Source of the DNA: Coniochaeta sp. PMI_546
Lineage: Eukaryota > Ascomycota > Sordariomycetes > Coniochaetales > Coniochaetaceae
Assembly: GCA_021432605.1 (NCBI GenBank)
Contig: MU271148.1
Location: 1,371,362 to 1,435,361 of the forward strand
Length of the DNA stretch: 64,000 nt
Direction: 5' to 3'
The position numbers and the translations under genes are program-made. Position 1 is the stretch's first letter; each line of letters opens with the position of its first letter. Under the pieces are notes generated by a model. That model had not been told where the DNA came from. It did no database searches and was given only the letters and a program-made list of their open reading frames with translations. Shown piece by piece: positions 31,420-43,639 of this stretch.

Positions 31420-33945
31420 TTACACACCATACTCAACCTGTCCCATCGGCTTGTCGTCCTCGATACCCGGAGCCATGAAGTTAGTCCGCGGGTCACCCGT
31501 TGCCTTGGCTGCTGAGCAGCGAGCCATCGTCGGTGAGCTACAGATACGTTAGCAAGAATATTTCCGCAGGGCAGATGGAAGTCAGCTGCCGAACGGTTAC
31601 TACTAACCTCCTTGAAATAACATCAGTGAAATAAAAGTTCTCAATAGGCTTCTTGAGCGGCGTGTTTGTAGGCTTCGATCCCTTGTTCTGATCAACGAGC
31701 TGCACCTTGCTCAGCTGCTGGAGCGCGGCCGGCTCGACGACGTCGTAAGCGGCCAGTGCGGGGCTGATCTCGACCATGCGGTCACGGAGCTGGGCGACGT
31801 CATCGTAGGCAAGAGGAGCGCCAAGGAACTCGCTCGCAGCCCGGATGATCTTCCAGTCCGTCCGCGAAGCGCCGGGAAGACCGGTGGCGGCCCGTGTCAT
31901 CTGCGTGCGTCCCTCGGTGTTGACGTACGTGCCGGCCTTCTCGGTGTACGCGGCACCGGGAAGGACGATGTCTGCCATCTGGGCACCGGCGTCGCCGTGG
32001 TGGCCCTGGTAGACGATGAAAGCGTCCTTGGGGATGTCGGCGGCGTTGACCTCGTCGGCACCGAGAAGCCAGACGAACTTGGGCTTGGTTTCGGCTACCT
32101 CGGCTGAGGGGGTGACGAAGCCAACCTCGAAGGCGCCAGCTCGCGATGCCTCGCGGTGGAGAATGTTGTAGCCGTTCCACTCCTCAGTCAAGAACTTGGA
32201 GGCATTCTTGTCAACGAAGCCGCCGATGAGCTCGTAGAAAGCCTTGGCGTCGGGATGATCGGTGACGGCAGAGCCAACAATGATCATTGGGTTCTTGGCG
32301 GCCAGGAGCTTCTTGCCGAACGGTCCTGCGAGGGCCTTCTTCAGGGCAGCGTAGTCGGTGCCGAGGTGCTCGACGTCGAAGGTAGAATCGAACGTCTCGC
32401 CAACAAGACCAACCTCGAGGTCAGAGCGCAGCCAGGTCTTCCTGATGCGAGCATTCAGCACGGCAGCCTCATGCCTCGGGTTTGTTCCGACCAGAAGTAT
32501 GCAGTCAGTGTGCTCGATACCCCAGATCTTGGAGTTGAAAATGTAGTTGGACCGCACGTCGATACCGTGGGCGACGGGCTGGCTACCATTCGGTGTGTCG
32601 AGCGCAAGATTCTCGGAGCCAAGCTTGTTAGCGAGATCCTTCATGGCCACCAGTGACTCAACCTCGGTCAGGGCACCAGCAATAGCCTTGAACTCGTTGC
32701 CTTTGGGGGCAAGAACCTGGTAGGCTTGCGAAATCTCGGTCAGAGCCTGCTCCCAGGTAGCCGGCTCGAACTTGCCTTCCCGGCGAACCAATGGCAGAGT
32801 GAGCCGCTGGGTCTTGAGACCGTCGCAGGCAAACCGAGTCTTGTCGTTGATCCACTCCTCGTTGACGTCGTCATTGAGCCTAGGTAGAACTCGCATGACC
32901 TCGAGGCCGCGCGAATCGACACGGATGTTGGAGCCCAGACCGTCCAGAACATCAATCGACTCTGTCTTCTTCAACTCCCAGGGCCTAGACTTGAACGCCC
33001 AGGGCTTTGCCGTAAGAGCTCCGACAGGGCAGAGGTCGATAACATTACCAGACAGCTCCGAATCGAGATTTTGTTCGAGGTAGGTGCCGATCTGGATGTC
33101 GTTGCCACGGCCCGTCGAGCCCATCTCCGGGGCACCAGCGATATCGTTGGAGAACCGGATACACCTGGTGCAGTGAATACAGCGGTTCATCGACGTCTTG
33201 ATCAAAGGTCCGATATTCTTGTCTTCCACGGCACGCTTTCCTCCAATCTCGTGGAACCGGCCACGGTCCCCTCCGTACCTCATAGATTGATCCTGAAGAT
33301 CGCACTCGCCACCTTGGTCGCAAATCGGGCAATCCAAGGGGTGGTTTGCGAGGAGAAACTCCATCACGCCTTCTCGTGCCTTGTGTGTGAGGGGCGAATT
33401 TGTTTTAACGACCATTCCTGGTTGTACTGGCCACGCGCACGACGCGACCGGCTTTGGTGCCCTTTCGACTTCGACGAGGCACATGCGGCAGTTGCCTGCA
33501 ATCATGAGCTTCCTGTTATTTGTATGGTCAGTTTCCGGATATGTTCTCGCGGTCGTTCTGGCTCGGTTTCAGGCACATACTCGTGATAGCAATATCTAGC
33601 AAACGTTAGCAGAGGCCACCAAGAGCTGACAGTGGTTTAATTGGGCATACCTAGGGATGACAACACCAGCCTTCTCGCATGCTTGAATGAGCGCAGACCC
33701 AGCTATGGAGCAGGTTAGTCAAGCTCCTCCCAAGCGTCCACGATGCTCATACCTTCTATAGACACCTTCTTCCCGTCTTGTCAAACAGTTAGCAATTGAA
33801 TCCAGCACCTTATATCGGCTTGTGGCTCACCAATGGTAAGCTCAACCTCGGCATTCCTGCTCGGCGTGGTCGAGAAGGAGCGGCTGGCCACCGCGGCCTG
33901 CCGGCTGGAGCGCCATGCTGTGCGCCCTAGAGCCTGCCGCAACAT
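31420..33945 (-). CDS. nuo78: NADH:ubiquinone oxidoreductase 78-kDa subunit (NDUFS1 type), complex I
   Basis: Six exons (33831-33945, 33753-33776, 33651-33702, 33581-33595, 31608-33512, 31420-31537) give 742 residues; exons 2 and 4 are only 24 and 15 nt. The protein is the largest subunit of the matrix arm, holding the N1b, N4 and N5 clusters. MLRQALGRTAWRSS with RSFSTTPSRN is the mitochondrial presequence. The [2Fe-2S] ligands fall at Cys66, 77, 80 and 94, the usual 11-3-14 spacing. N5 is in HPLDCPICDQGGEC; N4 is in CIHCTRC with the later DLCPVGALT. The molybdopterin-fold part follows, including HTDCILLVGTNPRHEAAVLN. The last exon ends with TNFMAPG and DDKPMGQVEYGV. Every junction keeps frame. 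Confidence 0.96.
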
Positions 33946-34685
33946 TGTGTCGTATCCTCACTTGCGAAAGAGAGAGAGTTTGGCAAGTTCGTTGGGGCAG
34001 GAGGTGGCGGCAGTGAAGGGCCCTGTGCGAAGGGAGTTGACGTCGTCCAGTTGGATTTGGATTGCCAGAGCTTGGGGAGGTTCGGATCAAAAGTGGCGCT
34101 AGCGCGCATTATAACGCCACGCTTCTCATTCGTCGACAGCTTTACCTAGGCTTTTCTTAGTCAGCATGATTTCCTCGACATTCAAAAGTGCACAGATTTT
34201 TGGAGCTTCTCTTTCCTCTCTTCTTCTTTTTTCTCGATATTTAAATTGTACTGGGCACATTTTATTGTAGGTGAGCTTGGGTTGCTTTTGGGCAGCTTCT
34301 ATCAAGTCCTCCTCTATCTTGTGCTCTAGATCACGCAAAAGGCTCCGTTATGGATACGTGCAAGAGATGTTTTACAGCTCAATGAGCAATGTTTCTTACC
34401 GCCGGTAGCCACATTTCACCACTGTGAACCTGGATCTTGAGAGTAGAGTAGCATGGACGAGAAGAGTATTGGCGCTCTTAGCTGTATTGCACTGCTGTCA
34501 CCTAATGATGAAAATAAAACGCGTTGCAGAGTATACTCTGAAAACGCGCCGGCGATGGTCCCAATCATATCCTGACACGTCGTAGACAATATCTTCGCAG
34601 ACCGAAGCAGACTCACAGGTGCGAAATCCCGGCATGCTATGGTAAGGAACGACATCGGCCCAAATCTAGAGCTTCCACGATGTGA
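33946..34685. other. Intergenic region upstream of nuo78
   Basis: 740 bases without a supported gene; the first part must contain the nuo78 promoter. A 70-codon charged frame at 34126-34338 (minus) has no resemblance I can name, and AT-rich runs suggest it is chance. Confidence 0.45.
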
Positions 34686-35381
34686 CTATCGTTCCTCCGG
34701 TCGCTTGCCGGCATCCTCCAGCCTTCTCTTCTCCTTCTCCAGCAGCACCGAGTGATCCTTGATCCTCTTGTCGACTTCATCACAGTAGCCCTTTGCAGTC
34801 TGGGCGGCTCTGTTGACCGTGACCAAGAGTTCCCTGGCGACCTGCTCTCGGTTCGTCAACTCAGCCTCCGGCGGCATCCCCGGCAAAGTGCGCAGTAGGA
34901 GCCGTTGTAGGTCTCCCTCATCCTTGATATTCAGGTCCCTGTCCTTCGGAGCGGGAGCCGCCATATTGTTCATGATCCAATCTACCTCGTCCGGTGGCAG
35001 ACTTGGACCAGGTCCATATGGGACTCCCGTCATCGCTTCTCTCTGGCGCCCATACTGCAGAACAGACCGCCTGTCGTGCTCGGCCATGAAAGCTATGTTC
35101 TCCAGCACGCCCGCGCGCTGGGCTTCCGCAGACGCGATGAGACGCTCTATTCTCTCGACGCGGTTTCGGGGGGGATCTCTTGGTTTGGTGATGTCCGTCT
35201 CCAGAGGCACAAAGATGCAAGGAGCGATAGTCTTCATACGAGGTATCGGCTCTTCGTCAAGCACGCTTGCCTGAGGCCGGACAGCGGTGGCTGGTGATAT
35301 GGGTGGCAAATCATAAGAATTCCTGCGGTCGAATGAAAGCCTGTGGTCTATGGAAGGCCTGCGACTATTTGGTTGAGCCAT
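34686..35381 (-). CDS. Uncharacterised 231-residue fungal protein
   Basis: A single exon. The ATG at 35381 (MAQPNSRRPSID) is used; an upstream TTG in frame is not a start. The first ~50 residues are Arg/Ser/Pro-rich. A probably folded, helical part follows: TIAPCIFVPLETDITKPRDP, RVERIERLIASAEAQRAGVL and EHDRRSVLQYGRQREAM. Then come ELTNREQVARELLVTVNRAA and a basic coiled-coil end, KDHSVLLEKEKRRLEDAGKR. No known domain, signal or membrane segment is evident. Length and helical content would suit a structural subunit of a complex, but that is a guess. Confidence 0.75.
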   Translation of the reverse strand: MAQPNSRRPSIDHRLSFDRRNSYDLPPISPATAVRPQASVLDEEPIPRMKTIAPCIFVPLETDITKPRDPPRNRVERIERLIASAEAQRAGVLENIAFMAEHDRRSVLQYGRQREAMTGVPYGPGPSLPPDEVDWIMNNMAAPAPKDRDLNIKDEGDLQRLLLRTLPGMPPEAELTNREQVARELLVTVNRAAQTAKGYCDEVDKRIKDHSVLLEKEKRRLEDAGKRPEER

Positions 35382-36023
35382 TGTGAGGCTATTGTAGAGG
35401 CATTCAGGTGCCAAGCTTGCCCCCAGACGAGATAAGATGTGACAGCTGTAGCAGAGTGATTGCGAGACTAGAACAAGTACTTATCCCAGGCAGCTAACAG
35501 GAGCGCAGCAAGGTGGCTTGAAGAAATGTGTAGAACGCGGTTTGTGCAAGATCTCCAGACCGCTGATGCGAGTTAGCGACTGTTTCTTATATGCATCAAA
35601 CAGGAAATCGTTACCTGGGCTTAGGAACAGCTGGTGTCAACAGATGCAGGATTCTGTCTCCGAAACACTTTGGTCATTGCACAACAGACCGGGCTGTTGG
35701 ACGCGAGTTGAGCCTGGAAAGGCGGTTGTGACGAGTTGTCGAATTTTGAGTAGAGGGTGAAGATGTTGTGTCGAGTTCGGAATACTTGATGCAGGTTTCT
35801 TATTCATGCATGTCGCTTCATTCCCTACGAGATCAAGGCACCTAAGTATATCGAGTGGTAACATGGAAGACCATGATCAGATTATATAAGAAGTCACGAA
35901 AGCTGCGAATAAACCTTGTTTATCTTTGAGAAGCTATTCACTTCGATATCTAGTTCTTTCTAAGGGTATCGGTGTTTCACAATTGAGAGTCTCGGTATTG
36001 GCTCGTTCGCCAGCCATTTGACT
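35382..36023. other. Intergenic region downstream of ELP1
   Basis: 642 bases between the ELP1 stop and the start of the small unknown gene. Both are on the minus strand, so it contains the small gene's promoter. No further feature is seen. Confidence 0.45.
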
Positions 36024-39000
36024 TCAACCCAAGAGTGAAAGCCTCGCAAATCCAGTTATAACAGGCGGCTCCTGCTTCACCGTCTTGGCCTCGAGACTCT
36101 CAAGGAAGACTCCCGCACCACCGGCAGCCCTATAACCATTCTCTCCTTCGCCCTCATCTCCAGCGACAGCCTCCTTGGGAGCCGGTGGCCACACCTGCTC
36201 AACGGCAACCCTGCACCCTTCCACCACCTCAGCAACCAAGGCCTCAACCGCCCTGGCCCGCTCCGCCATCCCCCGCCTCACAAGCCCAAACACGAGCCGT
36301 TCAATCTCCTCTCTCGTACCATCCACCCGCTCAATCAACCTCCGAACACTATTAACCAGATACTCCTCCTCATAAACCGTTCCCTTCCTACCCCTCGCGC
36401 GCTTCTTCTCCTCCCTTTTCCGGTTCTTGCTCGTCGCGCGCGACACATTACTCCCCACCGTACCCACACTGCCCGCCTTACCCGTATACCTGGTGAACAG
36501 ACTAGCGCTCGTGCTGACCCTCGACGTCGCTACCGAGACATCGTCCGGAATATCGCCGCCGCCACCCCTGACATCCCCCTCATAAAACCCTAGCGGGTCC
36601 TCAACCGCCTTCCGACGCAGCTCGATGATCCGCGGCACCTGCGCCTTCAGCTGCGCCTTGCAGTCAGCCAGAAACTCTGTCGTGCCGGACAGCGCGTCCG
36701 CCAGCCCGCCATCGACGGCCGTCTCGAGCAGCTCGGGCCGGCCGTGCAACACGGCCAGCCTCATCGCGTCGGCGAACAGCGAGCCCTTGCACAGACACCT
36801 GATGGCCTCCCGCACGTCGCCGAGGTGCTCGGCGTGGATGGCTGCCGCGCCGGCGTAGTCCTTCGCCTCGTACAGCGCTTCGGCCAGATCGGTGGCGAGC
36901 GCCGCGACGGCCTCGGACGAGAGAGCGGGCTTCTGCTGCGAGGCGGCGAAGAGACACTCGCGCCACGAGGTCGCGCCGGCGGATGAGTAGCAGCTTGTCG
37001 CCTTGGCGAAGTTCTGGACGGACTCGTAGGCTAGCCCGGCCTCGCGGAAATTGGAGACGGATTCGAGGTAGGAGGCGTAGAGTTCTGTGAGGATCTTGTG
37101 TGAGGCTTCGTCGTAGCGGTAAAGGTTCAGGGCCGTCTTGTAGAGGTTGTGTTTGACGGTGTACTGTTGCACTTCATCGAAGACGCCGAGGGACTTGAGG
37201 TGGCCTAGCGCTTTCTCGCGGCGGCCGAGGTGGTCGTCAATGGCGAATTCGCGCCTGAGGGGTGGGAGCTGGTGGAGGTTTTGAATGAAGGGTAGGTACT
37301 CTCTCGGATCTCTCTGAGACTGCTGGGCTACGAGGAGGGCAAGGTCGAGGTTGTAGAGCCCAAGAGCGTGGTCGTAAAGTTTGTTGACGTCTGCTAAGAA
37401 GCAGATGTGCTCCACCGCCCTTTCTACCAGTGCTTCGTCTTCGCTCATCAGGCCTGCGACCATCTGAAGTGCATCGTCTAGTGCAGGTGGGCTCTTGCAG
37501 ACGTGGGCAGTGATGATGTTTTGGAGGTTGGCGTTCTTATGGGTTTGTAGCGTCTTGAGAACAGCGTCGCAAATGGAGTTGACTTTTGAAGATGTGCCGG
37601 TTGTTGAGGTCGCAGCGCTGGCAGCATCCTGCTTCGGTATGCCTAGTTGCTGATTCTTCGACGGCCGTGTATCCTTATACATCGCTTGTGTTACGTCCTC
37701 CTCCCGCAACGATGACAGGAATAGGTCGATGTAGGTGGCATCTTGTAATTGCTCAAGGAAAAGACTGACGTTGTCGAGAAACATGTCTGGTCGGTGGTCG
37801 TAGAGGATATTCATATCCACTCGCTGCGTTCGGCATGTAGCGAATGCTTTGTCGTACCTTTTTTGGTCGATTAGCTGCCTGATACCAGCGACCACCATCG
37901 CTCGCGGGAAGATCGTTTCCAAGTTCCCTCTCGGCATCTGGAGCACCACGCTCATATTTGTTGGCATAGCAGTGACAAGCTTTGCTCCTCGCTCGATGCT
38001 CCTGCAACGCTCGTCGACTTCGGGGTCATCAGCCGGCACCTCGATATCTGGACGTCGTTAGTGAAATCTAACCAAGCACAGAAGCGGTTGTAGATCATAC
38101 CATCGGCCCGATCCAAGTGGGCAAACTTGAGCAGATGATTGCTTGTGGTGTAAATCAGATGACTGGGCGTGACCAAGAATGAGGTGCAGTTCTTGACGAG
38201 TTGGCGTGAGTTGACATATAAATGGCCGCCTTTCGAAAGCCCAAATGCCAATAACTCGCCATCATGTTCAATAATTTCAGTCCATGGCAGGTAAGCCGGG
38301 AAGCTGACAGGTAGTGGCATAGTGTCGTCTAGGGACACTTGTATTAGCCTTCCAGAGTGCTCTTGCGCAAATATCCTAGAACTGTCATTCGTAGTATACA
38401 GTCCCATACTGGAGACTGAATCCGCATGAACCTCGCTCACAGTCGCGTTATTGGACTCCGGTGAGGAAAGGTCCGAAGAAATAATTGTCGACTCTTCGCC
38501 AACAGAGAGGATGCGGACCTCATGATCCCCTGAAATGGCAAGTTGAAGCGGTAGTCTCTCATCTGTCCCTGTGAAGGCACTCCTTGTTAAAACTCTTGGT
38601 GCTAGGCATCGATTATTTTTCGTTCCGAGCGAGTAAGTGTTGATCCCGCCGTGGTGCAGCACCCAGAAGTCGGAGTTATCCGGGGCAAAAGCAACGTCTA
38701 TGATACTTGACTCGGTCTCGATCTCAAACATAGACATGGGCGGTGGTACATTGGCTGTTCTGAAGGGCGTGATCATCAAGGTCTGACCATCGATAACTCC
38801 GACGACTCCAAAATCGTGAGGAGGGGTCATTGAACCTCTGTGCGTGAAGAAGATGTACTCTTGCACTATGATTTTGCCTGTGTCATTTTTAGCAGGGCAC
38901 GTTCGATGGGTTGGCCTCCAAAAACTTACTCGATGTCGCTGCGACAAAGCGAAGAGCCTTCTCCGGATGCCATGAGAAATACGACCGCCTCGATCCGGTC

Positions 39001-40096
39001 ATAATCTCCTGCTTTAGATACCAGTGGTAGTTGCCCGTGGTCCACAGCTGTATCCTGTCCTTCAGGATGACAGCAAGAACGGTAGAATCCGAGTTCCATT
39101 CCAGACTAATGTCGTCAGCAGCACCTTTGCCATCGGCCGGTATCCGAAGCTCAAACTGGCCATGTCTCAGTCCATTCCTCTCGAAGAAGACTATCTCGAC
39201 CCTACTGTCAGAGGTCCTCCGAACACCGGCCATGAGGTTGCCGGCGGGTCGCCAGCTGAGACTGCCCTCCAAAAAGTCGACCGGTTCGCTCACACTGTCC
39301 AAGACTCCTTCGCGGGTGTAGACCCGGATGACCCTCCTGGACCCTGGTTGAATGGAATTGATGGCAACATATGCACCATCTCCTCTCCAGCTAATGGTCT
39401 CTCGACCGTCGTCTCTGCTGGATAGGAGCCCCTCGTCAACCCTTTCAGGTATCGTTGGGTCGCGGAGTGCCTTGGCCTTGGCCCCCTTCCCTTGGAATTG
39501 AGTCTCCTTCTTGCCCCATCCAACAGACACATGCTTGGATGCTTTCAGGTCCTCCGCCGTCATGTTCGCCTCAGTGATGCCGTCAAAGGTCCTGCTCATG
39601 TACAGGACCGTGTTCGCCTTGGTGGTGATGAGGAGCAGCTCCTCGTCCGGCGACCATCGCGCAGCAGTAACACCAGCATCGATAGAGCCAACGATCTCAA
39701 TGTGAGCATCTTTGGATGCATCTGTTTCCTGGACAATGACAATATCACCTCCTTCGAGCACGAGACATGTGGTGAGGTTCTCGCCGAAGTGATGGAGGCT
39801 CACTATCCTGTCGACGGTGAGATCTGGGTTTGGGCTTGGCGCATCCCACGATGCTACCGTCTTACACAGCCTGTGTGGATGAGGTCAGTCTCACCGAGAC
39901 CATGTCTAGGGGTGGTGAGATCTCACAATTTGGGGGATGCATTGCTGCTTGACAGTCGAACTAGTTCTATTCTTGAGTCCTGCTCGGTAGGTCCGAAAGT
40001 GGCGAGAACCTCGTCGTTAGCAGCATCCCAGCATGTCGCTGTGAAATCCGACTCTCCCCTCCAGAGGCTGTGCCGAATGTTGCGTAGATTCCGCAT
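36024..40096 (-). CDS. ELP1: ELP1/IKI3, scaffold of the Elongator tRNA-modifying complex
   Basis: Four exons (39927-40096, 38930-39870, 38101-38877, 36024-38047; introns of 52-56 nt) give 1,303 residues, the usual length. Elongator puts the carboxymethyl group on wobble uridine of tRNA. The start is MRNLRNIRHSLW, and exon 2 gives ASWDAPSPNPDLTVDRIVSL and TTCLVLEGGDIVIVQE. Two beta-propellers fill about residues 1-700, with EELLLITTKANTVLYMSRTF and SWRGDGAYVAINS. The C-terminal helical-repeat half contains MPRGNLETIFPRAMV, DMNILYDHRPDMFLDN and YIDLFLSSLREEDVTQAMYK, the clearest Elp1 signature, and later a basic region SKNRKREEKKRARGRKG, which matches the tRNA-binding patch known from yeast Elp1. 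Confidence 0.96.
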
Positions 40097-40777
40097 TCTT
40101 TCGAATCAAGGCTCAAAAAATGAATGTAGACGGAGGATGCCGGAACGGACCAGTTGCTAGGCGTGGGATCTTACCACCTCAGCGTTGTATGAGCTGTTTG
40201 ATGGCGATATGTCATTTCGTGATGTTAGTCACCGCATTGATCTGAATTTTTTGAAGTTCTGGAGCTGTCGTTGCTACCGAATGCTACAGGAGCTTCGCTG
40301 GTGTGTACCGGGTACCTTGTCGTAACAGTATTTGCAGCATAAAGAGGTAAGCTTTTGTGGGTTCCCGGTACTTGGGACCAAGCTGCACAAGTTGCACAAA
40401 ATCATGTGTACGGACCGTACTATATGTGGAGTGACGGTCTGGAACCAGCAGTGCGCGTCGACATGAGCAAATCACAAGCAAGCCCGGTCCTCGGTACGGC
40501 TATTGCTCTAGGCAGGGATGAGATGCGGGCGCCCCAGACCTTTTCCGTTCAATTCCCCATTCTCCCCAACACGCGATTCTCCTTCCGCCTTCAAAAGCTC
40601 AGCTCCCCGGGTTTGCAGCTTCTCGCTCCATCTATTATTTTAAATGGATTGAACATCAGCTGTGCTCGGACCTGGGTGAGTGTGTTCAATTGTAGCGTGC
40701 GTTTTATCGACTGGGTATACTGTAACCTGATCTCCGGTGCAACCACTCGGTTTCTATACCATACCGAAGCAGCAAAC
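40097..40777. promoter_or_regulatory. Divergent promoter of ELP1 and the DUF3984-type gene
   Basis: 681 bases between the two starts. The frame of the DUF3984-type gene stays open upstream as far as 40355, and an in-frame ATG lies at 40424, so part could be coding (see findings). GGTACC occurs near 40312. Confidence 0.4.
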
Positions 40778-41986
40778 ATGGATGTTGCCTACAATCAACA
40801 CGCGGGCCATGTCAGGCGGAAGAATAGGTCCACCACGAATCTCAACCGGCTGAGTCTGGCACCGCTCACCTCTAAGCTGCCGTTGGACGACGGCACGGAC
40901 CTTGATGATTACCATGCGGAGCCTCTATCGGCACCGCCGTCCTACCTGCAGGGCAAGTCGGCACCCACTACTCCGCGTCTACTGTCCAGATCTCCCGGTC
41001 CTTTCCCGCGGTCAACCCGGTCCAAGTCACATACCCGTGGCACATCTACACCGGTAGCTTTACCCAAGTCCAAATCTACGACACATTTACATCAACCATC
41101 TGCCTCGTCCCATGTTACGCAGAGGCCAGGCCAGAGGCGCAGGAAGACAGGTGGTGTTGGTCATGACGATAATGAGACGTCCGCAATTGACACGGATTGG
41201 CTTTTACGTGCAGGAGCCCTGATATCCACCGAGACACGCGAGTCTAAGGGCCAGTCTTGGCTCGTTTCGAGGGCGAGTTCGGTCAGCCTAGCTGGTAGCG
41301 ATCCGGAACGGACGGAGGAAGAGGCTCATCTGGCCCGTGAACGCGAGTATTTTGCCAGCCGTCACGCCAGCCGCAGGGGCAGCTTGAACGCGGATGAACC
41401 AGTGTATGGGCCTTCTCCGTCGGCAAGTCGGCTAGGTAGTCGATCGCAGAGCCGGACTGGTAGTCGAGGAGGCTTGATGACACCCTCAGAGCAGCGGCGC
41501 TCTGTCGACGGCTACTTCGCCCAGCACGCCCACAACTATCAGCATGTTCAGTTGGAGGACGAGGATGACGAGAACGCAAGCTATGTTGCCGGTCCGGACT
41601 TCGTCAGCTTGGACACGAAGCTCGAAGCTGTCGAGCCGGACACGAGCTACGAGGACGAAGCGCACGTTCGGCGGCTGGTCAAAAACGGTGGGGCCGGTGC
41701 TGGGACTTGGTTCGGCAATGTTCTCGGCTGGGGCTTGTTCTCCGTCGAAGAGAACGAGGAAGAGTCGGATGATGATGGTGAACGGGAGGCCGGCGATGAC
41801 GACGACAGTCAAGCTGAAGGCGATGCTGTTGAATTTGCCGCTGACGGGAGACGGAGGTCGACAGCTCGGCATTTCGAGGGAATCTCATTGCCCGTCCAGG
41901 AACGAATTCCGCCGCCCAAGGCGGACGAAGGCGGTTGGCAGGATGCTGCCTGGCTACTCAGCGTGGCTTCCAAGGTCCTGCTCTGA
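40778..41986 (+). CDS. DUF3984-type fungal protein
   Basis: A single exon of 402 residues from MDVAYNQHAGHVRRKNRST. The N-terminal block TTNLNRLSLAPLTSKLPLDD is typical of fungal proteins carrying DUF3984. It is followed by a Ser/Arg-rich disordered region with SKSKSTTHLHQ-like motifs. Later comes TDWLLRAGALISTETRESKG, then EEEAHLAREREYFASRHASR, a probable conserved helix. The C-terminal part has ARRLVKNGG-like and WFGNVLGWGLFSVEENEEES motifs, where a hydrophobic patch is followed by an acidic stretch, and the end is WQDAAWLLSVASKVLL. Function is unknown. Alternative starts exist upstream; this ATG is chosen because the protein then begins like its family. Confidence 0.8.
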   Translation: MDVAYNQHAGHVRRKNRSTTNLNRLSLAPLTSKLPLDDGTDLDDYHAEPLSAPPSYLQGKSAPTTPRLLSRSPGPFPRSTRSKSHTRGTSTPVALPKSKSTTHLHQPSASSHVTQRPGQRRRKTGGVGHDDNETSAIDTDWLLRAGALISTETRESKGQSWLVSRASSVSLAGSDPERTEEEAHLAREREYFASRHASRRGSLNADEPVYGPSPSASRLGSRSQSRTGSRGGLMTPSEQRRSVDGYFAQHAHNYQHVQLEDEDDENASYVAGPDFVSLDTKLEAVEPDTSYEDEAHVRRLVKNGGAGAGTWFGNVLGWGLFSVEENEEESDDDGEREAGDDDDSQAEGDAVEFAADGRRRSTARHFEGISLPVQERIPPPKADEGGWQDAAWLLSVASKVLL

Positions 41987-43629
41987 GTGGTCATGAAATC
42001 CAGCCGGATCCCATCCGTCCTTCCTTCACACTTTCCGGTTGCCCGACATAGCAGCGGTCTGCTCGGCCAACTTACGAGCAGGCGCCCTGAGTCGGCAATG
42101 CCGCTAATGCACAAAGGGAGCTCTTGTCTCACCTCTACGAAGATAAGGAAGGCCCCTAGCCAGGGCTACTAGCCGCTTGAAAAAAGCCGTCTCGGCTCGG
42201 CCTCCTGTGCGGCTTGGATGGATGGGTTATCTTTGCCGTCATCACAGCCTTCTGCCGAAGAAGCCCAAAATTATCTGCTGCAAGTCGTCGATCTACATGT
42301 CGCTTGTTCCTCAGGGGGCCATTGCGCAGATGTGGTGTCTCTTCACGGGGGCTTCATTTCAAGGAATTTGCCGGTTGCAGGGTTTGGATTTCACATGGTA
42401 GCTGGGACTTTCACCTTCGATGGCTCGTCACCGTCCTCCTGCTTCGGTGAGTTGGCACGCATCTGCCGGACCGTTCCTCGTCTCGCAAGCCATCACTTTG
42501 AGATTCTATAGAAGTTTCTAGCAGAAATGGAAAGTTGTCTCGCCTTGCGTTGGCTTCGAACCCCCTTCAACATGCACCAATAGGCCGTTTCTTGATAGGC
42601 CCGGCCAGGCCGGTGGGGAGAAATCGAGTGGTGGTGAGCAGCAGAAAAACCGGTTTTGAGAGTGTAACTATGCAGTTTCCATGCAGGTTCAGACGGAAAG
42701 TCCATCCAAGGCTGTGCCCCGAAGAGAAAGTGACCAGAGAAGAAAACGCTCGAGCTAGACCAGGGGATCCTGTTGTTGCAGTGAGCCGGTGATATGGCGC
42801 ATGTGGTCCAGATGTCACCGTCGTGAAGAACTTTTATACACATGAATTTCGGTATCACTGAAAACTTGGTTTGCTGGACAGGTTCCGTGAGAACGCCGCA
42901 GTGAGTGTTTTCCAAATTCGGTCGAATACAAAATAACATCGATGCTTGAAAGAAGTTTTTGACCAAGATATCCAGGGTGGTCACATCACAGATGGTAGTG
43001 ACCTTCAAAGATTGGGTCCTGTCGGCATGGATGTCGGCCAACGGGCTTTGCAATATACTAGTGTAGTGTACATAGCCATGCGGCACTTACCAAGAGACCC
43101 TGGGTGCATAAGCCAAATGCGAACAGTCACTGCGTGAGCCAGGTACTGTGCTGTTGCATTGGGTTACAGTACAGGGATGGGTGAAGTGTGGGCAACGGCA
43201 GGTGAGCTGCTTGGTTTGAACATGTATACAAGGGTTCTCGATATTCACTCCTGCACCATGAGTGCGAGTGTGGAAATAACGCAAAAGGACCCAGTGAAGC
43301 AATACACATTCATTTGCGGAAGGTAATCATGATGAGGTGTGCATGTCAGTTCGATGATGGCGATGAATCACGATCCTCGCGAGCCAACTGGGGACCTCCC
43401 CAGATCAGATCAGCGATTTCTTGGGACGGGAAGCCATGGTTCGGCGATCCAAGGAATCGTCTGAAGATGCAGAAAAAAGGGGGGTAACTGTCAAGGCGTT
43501 CAAAAGAAACGGCGCGAATGCAGGGACTTGCCTCGCAAGGTATTGATTTGAGCACGAGCGTGAGGGAGCACCGTGCAAACCCTCATTGAGGAAACATGGT
43601 TTTATCTTTGCTGTGCTATTTCACCCATC

Positions 43630-43639
43630 TACACGTGTA
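43630..43639. promoter_or_regulatory. TACACGTGTA palindrome, copy 1
   Basis: Exact palindromic decamer with the CACGTG E-box core, inside the 14-mer CTACACGTGTACTA that recurs at 44575. Cores like this are bound by bHLH factors. Binding is inferred. Confidence 0.45.

Noticed and set aside
34126-34338. 70-codon charged minus-strand frame
   Set aside because: AT-rich sequence with no motif and no neighbouring exon; a helical look alone is weak evidence.
42540-42565. GGGGGTTCGAAGCC on the minus strand, T-loop-like
   Set aside because: The flanking bases do not form a five-pair T-stem, and no D-arm, anticodon arm or acceptor stem can be drawn.
42493-43086. 198-codon minus-strand open frame in the gene-free region
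   Set aside because: It starts without a clear ATG context, has no recognisable motif, and a frame of this length is expected about once by chance in 64 kb.
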